Shown: positions 17,924 through 23,761 of the stretch, piece by piece
Layout of the letters: the number at the start of each line of letters is the position of its first letter
How positions within the stretch are numbered: position 1 is the first letter of the stretch
Assembly (NCBI GenBank): GCA_000993115.1
Contig: LBVN01000004.1
Coordinates: 1-36,786, forward strand
Source: Candidatus Woesebacteria bacterium GW2011_GWB1_38_8b
GTDB taxonomy: Bacteria > Patescibacteriota > Microgenomatia > UBA8517
Reading direction: 5' to 3'
DNA length: 36,786 nucleotides
Position numbers and translations under genes: made by a program
The notes under the pieces: generated by a model
Seen by the model: the letters and a program-made list of their open reading frames with translations, nothing else
Told to the model about the DNA's origin: nothing
The model's database searches: none

Positions 17924-17932
17924 TGATATAAT
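17924..17932 (+). promoter_or_regulatory. Extended -10 promoter of tRNA-Ile
   Basis: TGATATAAT is an extended -10 (TGn plus a perfect TATAAT at 17927-17932). The tRNA begins at 17942, 9 bases later. No good -35 box is present, as is usual for extended -10 promoters. Confidence 0.6.
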
Positions 17933-17941
17933 AGCTTCACT

Positions 17942-18012
17942 GGATCTGTCGTTCAATGGTAGGACACCACTCTTATAAAGTGGACACGATGGTTCGATTC
18001 CATCCAGATCCA
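17942..18012 (+). tRNA. tRNA-Ile (anticodon UAU)
   Basis: 71 bases, complete cloverleaf: acceptor GGATCTG/CAGATCC, D stem GTTC/GGAC with GG in the loop, anticodon stem CCACT/AGTGG with loop CTTATAA (anticodon TAT), T arm GATGG-TTCGATT-CCATC, discriminator A. CCA is not encoded. A UAU isoleucine tRNA reads AUA directly and removes the need for a lysidine-modified CAU isoleucine tRNA, which bears on the identity of the two CAU tRNAs downstream. Confidence 0.93.
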
Positions 18013-18028
18013 CAAAAAACATAACTTT

Positions 18029-18095
18029 AAAGTAGACGTCCAGGAGGTAAACCAATTTGGTTAAGCCAAATTGTCGAACCCATGCACGCCCACAA
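18029..18095 (+). repeat. tRNA-3'-half-like repeat, copy 1
   Basis: Starts AAAGTAGAC and ends TCGAACCCAT...CCACAA, echoing the anticodon-stem and T-arm/acceptor ends of the tRNA-Ile just upstream. In place of the short variable loop it has CAGGAGGTAAAC and a hairpin CAATTTGG-TTAAG-CCAAATTG (18053-18073). It aligns base for base with copy 2 at 18123-18187 but is more diverged from the tRNA. Confidence 0.6.
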
Positions 18096-18122
18096 TTTTC
18101 GACATGTCAACGAAGTTGCCAT

Positions 18123-18189
18123 AAAGTGGACACTCAGGAGAGAAATCAATTTCTTATTGAAATTGTCGATTCCATCCAGATCCACAAAA
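18123..18189 (+). repeat. tRNA-3'-half-like repeat, copy 2
   Basis: Contains exact copies of two parts of tRNA-Ile: ATAAAGTGGACAC (18121-18133, equal to 17975-17987) and a 24-base 3' end (18166-18189, equal to 17994-18017). Between them is CAGGAGAGAAAT and a hairpin CAATTTC-TTATT-GAAATTG. The T stem cannot form because its 5' strand is missing, so this is not a working tRNA. Duplicated tRNA 3' ends are typical att sites of integrative elements, and a tyrosine recombinase gene lies 0.8 kb away. Confidence 0.65.
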
Positions 18190-18191
18190 GT

Positions 18192-18974
18192 ATGTTAAAC
18201 ATTTCACTACAAACAAACCCCAAGGATATTTTAAAAGAAATATCTGTTTTGCGGGAGGAAAAGGGTAGAGAGGAAGATGTTGCGAAAGTTATCGAAAAAG
18301 CATTACGCGCCGGACACGATTGGGAAGTTAACTTGTTATTTGAAAAGGCATTAAATTATCAGCACATGGTAATGAATGAAGATGCAAAAAATGAAAACGA
18401 TAAAGATCTGGTTGCAAGGAAAACTTCACTATTGAACATGGAAGAAACAATTTTAGAGGCAAAGTTTTATATTGAAAAATATAAGTTGATGCAGTGGAAG
18501 TCTAGAATACATCGGTTTTTGGGGAGACTTTATGATTATAAAAACGAATCTAAAAAAGCAATTGCGGAATATGAAAAAGCTTTAACATTTGTTAATGAAG
18601 ATCCGGATTATGCTGAAAAGAAAATTCCAAGAAATCTTGAACTTGAAGCGTTTTTGGCATACTCGACATTACAAAGTGGTGATATGGAAAGGGGATTGGA
18701 AATGTCTAGAAGAACTTATGAGAAGTTTAATAAAACTGTGGAGGGTAAAAGATTAAAAAAGAAAGATTATGTAACCTGGGCAATATGGAAAAGTGGCGTT
18801 TCGATAAGAACAATAAAAGCTTTGCTTGAACAAAGTGTAGAATTTGACAAAAAGGTTATGTTGAATTGGCTAAATGAGGCTGAAAAAGATTTGAATCCAA
18901 TAAACAAAAAACTTTGGTCCGATTTTTCATATAGAAAAAACGAGATTAATTCTATAAAACTGAAGTTAATTTAA
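18192..18974 (+). CDS. Helical-repeat (TPR-like) protein of unknown function
   Basis: 260 residues from ATG 18192. The open frame continues upstream through the tRNA-like repeats (to 18057), but that part is tRNA-derived sequence and not convincing protein. The product is almost wholly helical; SRIHRFLGRLYDYKNESKKAIAEYEKALTFV (about 106-136) looks like one TPR unit, and other helices suggest two or three more degenerate units. No catalytic motif. It ends with an interlocked stop against the recombinase gene (4-base overlap). No Shine-Dalgarno or clear -10 box before the ATG, so the start is less certain than the frame. Confidence 0.65.
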   Translation: MLNISLQTNPKDILKEISVLREEKGREEDVAKVIEKALRAGHDWEVNLLFEKALNYQHMVMNEDAKNENDKDLVARKTSLLNMEETILEAKFYIEKYKLMQWKSRIHRFLGRLYDYKNESKKAIAEYEKALTFVNEDPDYAEKKIPRNLELEAFLAYSTLQSGDMERGLEMSRRTYEKFNKTVEGKRLKKKDYVTWAIWKSGVSIRTIKALLEQSVEFDKKVMLNWLNEAEKDLNPINKKLWSDFSYRKNEINSIKLKLI

Positions 18975-19837
18975 AGCTCCATTAATTGCTGTTTCTTGCC
19001 GGGCTCTTTAATTCCAGCAAGCTCTAAATAGCGCTCGGTTGTGGAGAGTCTTTTATGTCCAGATACCTGAGAAATTAAAATCAAGTCAACCCCGTTTTTA
19101 ATGTTTTCCACAACAAATGTTGTTCTTAAATCGTTTACTGAGTACTGAGAAATATCAGCTCGTTGCATATATCGATCAATTGCTGCTCTGATGTTTCGTA
19201 CAGCCAAAGGTTTTCCGTTTTTACTAACAAAAACATATAAGGCGTCGGTTTTGGGCCTTTCGACTAAATAATGGTTTAGTGCTTCTTTTGCCGGTTGATT
19301 AAGAGGAATTTTCCTTTGAGGTTGGGTTGCATAAGCCTCGACTGTAATGTCAATTTCAGTTACATAAGCGGTTTTTAGATTTGCAACTTCGGAAATTCGT
19401 AGTCCTGTTTGTAAAAAAAGCTCAACTATTGCAGAAATCCTTACATCTCCACGTACCACATCACGAAGCGCTCTGTATTCTAAAGAAGAAAGAAATTTCG
19501 GCATGGCCATATCAATTTTTGGGTGGGATACGTTTTCCGAAGGATTTGAGGTTAAATAATTGTCAGTTACAAGCCACCTAAAAAAAGTTTTTATAGCATT
19601 TAATTTTCTCGATACTGATTTTGGTGTGTATTTATCATTTGCCAAATTATCACGAAAAGCTTCGATATCAGCCTGAAGAATTTGTTCGGCCAAAACCTTG
19701 TTTCGTTTCACAAAAAACTCAACCAATTGCTCGAGGTCGGCTCGGTATGCGAGAATAGTTGATGGGGAACGCCCTTTGTCTTCCAAGCTCTTCATGAACT
19801 TGGGCAAGACACTTTTAAGTGGTTCTTGTACCGTCAT
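18971..19837 (-). CDS. Tyrosine recombinase, XerC/XerD-like
   Basis: 288 residues from ATG 19837 (the frame reaches TTG 19873, but TATTAT lies inside that stretch). An N-terminal SAM-like core-binding domain (about 8-92) is followed by the catalytic domain: Arg 147 (TGLRISE), Lys 176, Arg 238 (NDLR), His 261 (GHKRLSTTERY) and nucleophile Tyr 270. The box II histidine, usually HxLR, is Asn 235 here. The family resolves chromosome dimers at dif or integrates mobile DNA. Proximity to duplicated tRNA-Ile 3' ends favours an integrase history; its standard size and lack of an element around it favour a housekeeping Xer. I cannot decide from the sequence. Confidence 0.88.
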   Translation of the reverse strand: MTVQEPLKSVLPKFMKSLEDKGRSPSTILAYRADLEQLVEFFVKRNKVLAEQILQADIEAFRDNLANDKYTPKSVSRKLNAIKTFFRWLVTDNYLTSNPSENVSHPKIDMAMPKFLSSLEYRALRDVVRGDVRISAIVELFLQTGLRISEVANLKTAYVTEIDITVEAYATQPQRKIPLNQPAKEALNHYLVERPKTDALYVFVSKNGKPLAVRNIRAAIDRYMQRADISQYSVNDLRTTFVVENIKNGVDLILISQVSGHKRLSTTERYLELAGIKEPGKKQQLMEL

Positions 19838-19929
19838 ATTTTTACTAAGAGATATAATAACATAGTATAACAAAAAAGGTCAATAGATAAGAGTAAAATG
19901 AGGCTATATTTACAATACCAAACTCGAAT

Positions 19930-20322
19930 ATGAAAAAAACCTATAGGATTGATATTTTTAAAGCGAAGATGAACAAACTTGTAAGTTGGATTTTGATCTT
20001 GTCATTTGTTGGAGTGCTTTTTACAGTACTTAGAAATATTCAAAGTTTAAGCAGGAATAAGTTAAGAATCCTTGAAGCACAAGAAAGGCTTGAAAAGTTG
20101 GAAAAAGAACATGAAGAGCTGGAAGAAAAAGAACGAGCGGTACAAAGCACCGAGTTTAAAGAAGAACAAATCAGAGATAAATTAGGTTTGGTTAAAGAGG
20201 GGGAGATAATTGTAGTTCTGCCCGATCCTGAAATTGTAAAAAAGTTTGCTCCACCGCCGGAGGCTTCAGAAAATAAAAAAGAAGAACCTAATTGGAAAAA
20301 GTGGGTGGATTTGTTTATATGA
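19930..20322 (+). CDS. FtsB/DivIC-like septum formation initiator
   Basis: 130 residues: a short basic cytoplasmic head, one membrane helix at about 18-35, a coiled coil (about 40-75, rich in Glu/Lys/Leu) and the family C-terminal motif EEQIRDKLGLVKEGEIIVVLP (80-100), then a Pro/Glu/Lys tail. FtsB/DivIC proteins bridge FtsL and FtsQ in the divisome outside the membrane. Divergent from the recombinase gene. TACAAT at about 19911 lies 13 bases before ATG, with no Shine-Dalgarno sequence. Confidence 0.85.
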   Translation: MKKTYRIDIFKAKMNKLVSWILILSFVGVLFTVLRNIQSLSRNKLRILEAQERLEKLEKEHEELEEKERAVQSTEFKEEQIRDKLGLVKEGEIIVVLPDPEIVKKFAPPPEASENKKEEPNWKKWVDLFI

Positions 20323-20337
20323 CAGAGTTCCTTCGAC

Positions 20338-20376
20338 CCCTTCGATTTTACTCAGGATTGTAATTCGCTCAGGACG
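20338..20376. repeat. Dispersed CCTTCG...CTCAGGA palindromic repeat (intergenic copy)
   Basis: CCCTTCGATTTTACTCAGGA (20338-20357) has the same ends and length as the two units inside mutM (30090-30109 and 30114-30133). It is followed by a half unit TTCGCTCAGGAC (20365-20376) and preceded by CCTTCGAC. It fills the gap between the ftsB-like gene and the tRNA. Half-sites CCTTCG and CTCAGG are near-palindromic, as in REP-type elements. Confidence 0.5.
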
Positions 20377-20389
20377 ATTTTTAAAAAAT

Positions 20390-20710
20390 TGGTTGCGGGG
20401 CTGGGAGTTGAACCCAGCCTGGGAGATTATGCATCTGTAATCTTCAGTTACCTGAAGTGTCGGACTATATCATCAACCTGTTAGACAATTTCCTTTCTAT
20501 ACATCTAATAGGTGCTCGGCGTCTAGTCTCTACGGAGTCCCGTTCGACTTATCTCGTGGTGTTGCCCCGAGTTTTATCGAAGGGTTCCCTCGGTATTGTC
20601 CTTAAAAATACTAAAGGGTGTCCACCGATATAGCCAAGTTTGCTACGACACATTACTGTGAAGAGGGCCCATAACTACTAGCCTCCCGTGCAGCCGTACA
20701 CTACCCCGCA
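20390..20710 (-). tRNA. tRNA with CAU anticodon (Met or Ile2), split by a group I intron
   Basis: 5' exon 20710-20680 and 3' exon 20431-20390 on the minus strand. Acceptor TGCGGGG/CCCCGCA, discriminator A and an encoded CCA (20390-20392). T arm CTGGG-TTCAACT-CCCAG. Spliced anticodon arm GGAGG-CTCATAA-TCTCC, anticodon CAU. The D loop is short (ACGGCT). The exon junction lies between U33 and the anticodon. The first pair is U1-A72, which is weak as in initiators, but U11-A24 and the absence of three G-C pairs in the anticodon stem are elongator-like, so the exact identity is open. A strong promoter lies at 20729-20757 (minus). Confidence 0.85.
20432..20679 (-). ncRNA. Group I intron (248 nt) in the CAU tRNA
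   Basis: Self-splicing RNA. The upstream exon ends in U (U33) and the intron ends in G, as required. The intron's GGCC (in GGGCCCTC near its 5' end) can pair with exon GGCU to form P1 with the U-G splice pair. The catalytic core shows GTAGAGACTAGAC (20521-20533, reverse strand) and GATATAGTCC (20462-20471, reverse strand), which form the P7/G-binding region and closely match the Azoarcus tRNA-Ile intron (subgroup IC3). The intron is compact and carries no internal gene; a LAGLIDADG-like gene starts 87 bases from the tRNA 5' end on the other strand. Confidence 0.9.
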
Positions 20711-20728
20711 TGTAAAGGAACAATGGTA

Positions 20729-20757
20729 ATTATATTTGCTTTTAAAGAAAATAGCAA
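20729..20757 (-). promoter_or_regulatory. Promoter of the intron-bearing tRNA
   Basis: On the minus strand: TTGCTA (20757-20752), a 17-base spacer and a perfect TATAAT (20734-20729). Transcription would start near 20722, about 12 bases before the tRNA. It is back to back with the leaderless promoter TATAAT (20784-20789, plus) of the neighbouring gene. Confidence 0.7.
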
Positions 20758-20796
20758 TACAGTTTGTACTGGTATACTTGGTATATAATAACTTGA

Positions 20797-21483
20797 ATGG
20801 CAAAATCAAAAGAAAAATTAGAGGCTATTAAATTACGAAGTGGCGGAGAAAGTATCAAAGTGATTGCAAAAAATCTAAATGTGTCTCCGGGATCGGTTAG
20901 TAGCTGGTGCAAGAATGTAAAATTAACCAAAGAACAAATACACAAACTAGAATTAAGGGCAAAAGATCCTTATTATGGCAAGAGGCTTTCATATTCACTT
21001 AATCAACAAAGAATTAGGAAAGAAAAAACAAAAAAGCTACTAAATGAAGGGATAAAAGAGGTTGGAGAGTTGAATGATAGAGAATTTTTCTTGACTGGGG
21101 CTGCTTTGTATTGGGCAGAGGGGTTTAAAAAAGATAGTCAAGCTGGTTTAGCGAGTTTAGATCCGATCATGATTAAATTTTTTATTAAGTGGCTAAAATT
21201 GTGTTTTGGGTATAGTAATAATGATTTATCTTTTCGGATTACACTAAACGAAAGTCATAAATATAGACTTAAAGATATAGAGGGATTCTGGCAGAATTTG
21301 TTGGGAGTAGATAAAACTTATTTTCAGAAACCTTATTTTCAAAAAACAGTATGGAAAAAGGTTTATGAGAAGCCTGAAAATTATAAAGGAATACTACGGG
21401 TGAAAGTTAGAAAGAGTACAGATTTCTTGAGAAAAATACATGGATTTATTGAAGGGTTGAGATTAGAGGCTGAATTGGAGTAA
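20797..21483 (+). CDS. Helix-turn-helix protein with a LAGLIDADG-like domain
   Basis: 228 residues. The N-terminus (about 5-45) is a helix-turn-helix of the resolvase/transposase kind (IKVIAKNLNVSPGSVSSWCKNV). After a Lys-rich helical linker, the segment FFLTGAALYWAEGFKKD (about 97-113) has the size and shape of a LAGLIDADG helix, and a second candidate is FLRKIHGFIEGL near 211-222. LAGLIDADG enzymes are homing endonucleases or maturases and often travel with group I introns. This gene lies outside the intron, divergent from the host tRNA, and directly upstream of a second CAU tRNA. Start ATG is 7 bases after TATAAT (20784-20789). The assignment is moderate; it could be a DNA-binding regulator. 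Confidence 0.55.
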   Translation: MAKSKEKLEAIKLRSGGESIKVIAKNLNVSPGSVSSWCKNVKLTKEQIHKLELRAKDPYYGKRLSYSLNQQRIRKEKTKKLLNEGIKEVGELNDREFFLTGAALYWAEGFKKDSQAGLASLDPIMIKFFIKWLKLCFGYSNNDLSFRITLNESHKYRLKDIEGFWQNLLGVDKTYFQKPYFQKTVWKKVYEKPENYKGILRVKVRKSTDFLRKIHGFIEGLRLEAELE

Positions 21484-21495
21484 AATAAGCTCTGC

Positions 21496-21570
21496 GCCAA
21501 CGTAGCTCAGTGGTAGAGCAATCGTTTCATAAGCGATCGGTCACTGGTTCGAATCCAGTCGTTGGCACCA
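21496..21570 (+). tRNA. tRNA-Met (CAU)
   Basis: 75 bases with encoded CCA. Acceptor GCCAACG/CGTTGGC, D arm GCTC-AGTGGTA-GAGC, anticodon arm ATCGT-TTCATAA-GCGAT (anticodon CAU), T arm ACTGG-TTCGAAT-CCAGT, discriminator A. G1-C72 is paired and C11-G24 is elongator-type, so it is not the initiator. Because tRNA-Ile(UAU) is present, elongator Met is more likely than lysidine-type Ile. It begins 13 bases after the LAGLIDADG-like gene. Confidence 0.93.
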
Positions 21571-21585
21571 CGTCAAACGTGGTTA

Positions 21586-21602
21586 GCCGAGTTTGACTCG
21601 GC
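21586..21602 (+). terminator. Hairpin after tRNA-Met
   Basis: GCCGAG-TTTGA-CTCGGC, a 6-bp GC-rich stem 16 bases after the tRNA, followed by a loose pyrimidine-rich stretch rather than a clean U-run. It may end the tRNA transcript or direct 3' processing. Confidence 0.35.
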
Positions 21603-21634
21603 ACAGTTTACCCCCTTTCTCTTTTAGTAAAAAT

Positions 21635-21663
21635 TTGCTTACGAATCACTTTTTTAGTAATAT
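21635..21663 (+). promoter_or_regulatory. Promoter of the trpS leader
   Basis: TTGCTT (21635-21640), a 17-base spacer and TAATAT (21658-21663). Transcription would begin near 21670 and produce a leader of about 310 bases before the 82-residue gene, unlike the leaderless messages elsewhere in the window. Confidence 0.6.
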
Positions 21664-21669
21664 GCTTAT

Positions 21670-21952
21670 ACATTATTACAAAAGCATTGATCCGGAAGGT
21701 TGGAACCGGGGAGCTGAGCAAAAGTATGCTACGGAGGCGAAACCGTAAAAAGACTTGCAACGAGTGTTGGAAATCAAAGCTCGTCAAGAATAAGGTTTAC
21801 TTATTTAGACGATCTCGCTTTGGCGAGATTTTTTATTTAAGGCGACAAATTAAAGGTGGCAACGCCCTTCGCTAATGCTACGGAACGTCAAGCCGTAGAA
21901 GAAGAGCCCTTGTAAGATCATCAATTTATGGTGGTTTTACAAGGGCTTTTTT
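21670..21952 (+). promoter_or_regulatory. Probable T-box riboswitch (tryptophan) upstream of trpS
   Basis: The T-box core AAAGGTGGCAACGC (21852-21865) has UGGC, which would pair with the 3' end GCCA of uncharged tRNA-Trp (discriminator G). A stem I candidate has base GAGCTGA (21711-21717) with TCAAAGCTC (21774-21782, an AA bulge), AGTA (21723-21726) facing TGGA (21768-21771), so the specifier would be UGG (Trp). A stem III hairpin ATCTCGC-TTTG-GCGAGAT is at 21812-21829, and a strong terminator at 21905-21952. trpS lies downstream. Low tryptophan would favour read-through. Stem I is short and lacks an obvious distal double T-loop, so this is a variant or partly misread structure. Confidence 0.6.
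21905..21952 (+). terminator. Intrinsic terminator of the leader
   Basis: AGCCCTTGTAA (21905-21915) pairs perfectly with TTACAAGGGCT (21937-21947), with a 21-base loop, followed by TTTTTT. As the terminator half of the T-box switch it would stop transcription before the 82-residue gene and trpS. Confidence 0.85.
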
Positions 21953-21983
21953 GTTGAAAAGCCCAGGAAAGGAGGTGAAAAAA

Positions 21984-22232
21984 ATGAAAGAGATCGTAAT
22001 TCCAACAATAAACAAATTCATTGCTGAAAAAAATGAGCGATTGAGGGTTGGGAGGATGAAAAACCACCCCCACAGTGAAGGTTGCGACATGTCTGGCGAT
22101 ATAGTCCTAGTTGAGAGAGACTATGTGCCAGGAACGGGTGGGGCGTGGGTACCTGGCGGGATTATGCGTGGCACGGTTACCGAATGTACATCCTGCAGAA
22201 GACAAGATCGCAGGGGTAGCTTGAGGCAGTGA
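21984..22232 (+). CDS. Small protein of unknown function, first gene after the T-box leader
   Basis: 82 residues from ATG 21984. It has a full Shine-Dalgarno sequence AAAGGAGGTGA (21968-21978), rare in this window, which decides the start over the longer frame from 21951. The protein has an N-terminal helix (about 1-22), then KNHPHSEGCDMSGDIVLVERDYVPG, a Gly-rich turn with a Trp, and a CTSCRRQDRR tail; His 28/His 30, Cys 34 and Cys 68/Cys 71 might bind metal. No family recognised. Position between a tryptophan-sensing leader and trpS makes a role in tryptophan or tRNA-Trp control conceivable; the comparison with Bacillus anti-TRAP, also T-box controlled, is by context only, not by sequence. 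Confidence 0.65.
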   Translation: MKEIVIPTINKFIAEKNERLRVGRMKNHPHSEGCDMSGDIVLVERDYVPGTGGAWVPGGIMRGTVTECTSCRRQDRRGSLRQ

Positions 22233-22237
22233 AGGAA

Positions 22238-22251
22238 AAGGTGGCCACCTT
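22238..22251. promoter_or_regulatory. Perfect 14-bp palindrome before the trpS promoter
   Basis: AAGGTGGCCACCTT is a perfect palindrome 6 bases upstream of the proposed trpS -35 box. It could be an operator. It also contains GGTGG, like the T-box core, but without the rest of that motif. Confidence 0.4.
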
Positions 22252-22257
22252 GAATAT

Positions 22258-22285
22258 TTGGAAATAACGAAAAATGATATAGAAT
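22258..22285 (+). promoter_or_regulatory. Internal promoter of trpS
   Basis: TTGGAA (22258-22263), a 16-base spacer and TAGAAT (22280-22285), 7 bases before ATG 22293. trpS could thus be made from a leaderless transcript that bypasses the T-box, giving basal expression. Confidence 0.55.
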
Positions 22286-22292
22286 AGGGTAT

Positions 22293-23276
22293 ATGAAAAA
22301 AAGAGTCCTATCTGGTATTAGAGCAACGGGAAAGCTGCATTTAGGAAATTACTTGGGTGCGGTTAAGGGTATGCTGGCTTTACAAGACGATCCGGGCTAC
22401 GAAACTCTATTTATGGTTGCAGATTTGCATTCGATAAATTCTCCCTATGATCCTAAAACGTTTCAGGAAAGTGTAAGAAGCGTGGTTATAGATTACCTTT
22501 CTGCGGGGTTAGATCCTGAAAAATCAACCATCTTTGTTCAGTCTCATGTTCCCGAACATATTGAACTTTCATATTTATTCTCATCGGTACTCACGGTTGC
22601 CAGAATGCTTCATCTACCGACCTATAAAGACAAACTGAAAGAAGACGCTGAGAATGCAAATATGGCAATGCTTTATTACCCGGTACTTATGGCTTCAGAC
22701 ATTCTTATTTATAAGGCTAATGAAGTTCCGGTTGGGGATGACCAGCTTCCTCACCTTGAGATTTCAAGGGAGGTTGCCAGAAAAATGAATGAGAAATTTG
22801 GGACAAACTTTCCGGAGCCCACTCAATTTAAAACTCAGGGGCATTCTGTTCCATCTCTTACGGGGGAGGGGAAGATGAGTAAGTCTGTTGAGGGAAGCTT
22901 CATTGCTTTGACTGATGAATTGGAAACTATCAGGAAAAAGTTGGCTTCTGTCCCGACCGATTCAGGTAAAGGAGAAAAAGTTCCAACTGAAGGTGGGGTT
23001 GCAACACTTCTAAAATTTGTTGAGCTGTTTATGGGAGCTGAAAAAAGACAAGAGTATGAGAATGCTTATGTGAGGGAGGGAATAAGATATAGTGAGTTAA
23101 AAAATGCGTTGGCAGAATCAATTTACAAAGAACTGGAACCTATTCAGAATAAAAGAAAAGAGCTTGAATCAAGCCCTGCATTTGTAAACCAAGTTATAAA
23201 AGACGGTGCAGAAAAAGCCGGCGCGATTGCAAAGGAGACTTTAGTTGAAGTGAAAGAAAAAATGGGTTTAATTTAG
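22293..23276 (+). CDS. trpS: Tryptophanyl-tRNA synthetase
   Basis: 327 residues, normal length for the bacterial class I enzyme that charges tRNA-Trp. The HIGH-type motif is TGKLHLGN (12-19) and the KMSKS loop is GKMSKS (193-198). MVADLHS, NANMAMLYYPVLMASDIL and VPVGDDQ are typical active-site segments. The start follows TAGAAT by 7 bases without a Shine-Dalgarno sequence. It lies behind a probable tryptophan T-box and a small unknown gene, and is followed after 3 bases by a tRNA-binding domain gene. Confidence 0.97.
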   Translation: MKKRVLSGIRATGKLHLGNYLGAVKGMLALQDDPGYETLFMVADLHSINSPYDPKTFQESVRSVVIDYLSAGLDPEKSTIFVQSHVPEHIELSYLFSSVLTVARMLHLPTYKDKLKEDAENANMAMLYYPVLMASDILIYKANEVPVGDDQLPHLEISREVARKMNEKFGTNFPEPTQFKTQGHSVPSLTGEGKMSKSVEGSFIALTDELETIRKKLASVPTDSGKGEKVPTEGGVATLLKFVELFMGAEKRQEYENAYVREGIRYSELKNALAESIYKELEPIQNKRKELESSPAFVNQVIKDGAEKAGAIAKETLVEVKEKMGLI

Positions 23277-23279
23277 ATT

Positions 23280-23657
23280 ATGGACAAAGTAAATTTTGCT
23301 GATTTTCAAAAATTAGATATTCGGATTGGAACAGTTGTCTCCGCAGAAGTGCCAGAGTGGAGCCATTGGGTAATGAAGTTGACAGTGGATTTAGGAGAAG
23401 AAATCGGTGAGCGGACTATTTTTGCCGGCATAATGCATTTTTACAAACCCGAAGATATCCAAGGTAAACAGTTGCCTTTTATTGTTAATTTGGAACCCAA
23501 AAAAATGGGGCCAGAGGGAGATTATAGTCAGGGGATGATGATGGCAGCAACTCAGGCATTAGAAAAGCCCATGATGATTGGTGAAGAAGAAGTATTAGAA
23601 AAACCGGTTCTTCTGAGCGTTTTAGAGAAAGTTCCTGATGGGACAAAAGTGCGTTAA
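23280..23657 (+). CDS. Stand-alone tRNA-binding domain protein (MetG C-terminal / Trbp111-like)
   Basis: 125 residues. FQKLDIRIGTVVSAEVPEWS at the start, then GERTIFAGIMHFYKPEDIQGKQ, NLEPKKMGPEGDYSQGMMMAA and a C-terminal PDGTKV form the OB fold found at the C-terminus of methionyl-tRNA synthetase and in Trbp111 and CsaA. Such proteins bind tRNA structure-specifically and can help synthetases. It begins 3 bases after the trpS stop, so it is co-transcribed and may assist TrpS. Confidence 0.9.
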   Translation: MDKVNFADFQKLDIRIGTVVSAEVPEWSHWVMKLTVDLGEEIGERTIFAGIMHFYKPEDIQGKQLPFIVNLEPKKMGPEGDYSQGMMMAATQALEKPMMIGEEEVLEKPVLLSVLEKVPDGTKVR

Positions 23658-23761
23658 GGAAGCACAAATCTGTTAGCTTTTAACAAGTATTTCTGTTAAT
23701 ATAGCTTCGTGATGGTCTTGCGGCAACTTATTGCTTACTACTTATCACTTAATTCTTAATT

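Noticed and set aside
17831-18055. 74-residue open frame on the minus strand across tRNA-Ile
   Set aside because: It is the antisense of the tRNA (DLDGIEPSCPLYKSGVLPLNDRS is a well-known artefact of reading tRNAs backwards).
18057-18191. Longer N-terminus of the TPR-like protein
   Set aside because: The extra 45 codons run through the tRNA-like repeats; the ATG at 18192 directly after the repeat is more credible.
21812-21834. Hairpin plus U-run as the terminator of a separate small RNA
   Set aside because: Possible, but position just before the T-box core fits stem III better, and the leader promoter, T-box core and second terminator form one unit.
23709-23759. Leader peptide of about 16 residues before ftsH
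   Set aside because: GTG/ATG after TAATAT gives a short frame, but it has no attenuator-like structure and no composition bias that would support a function.
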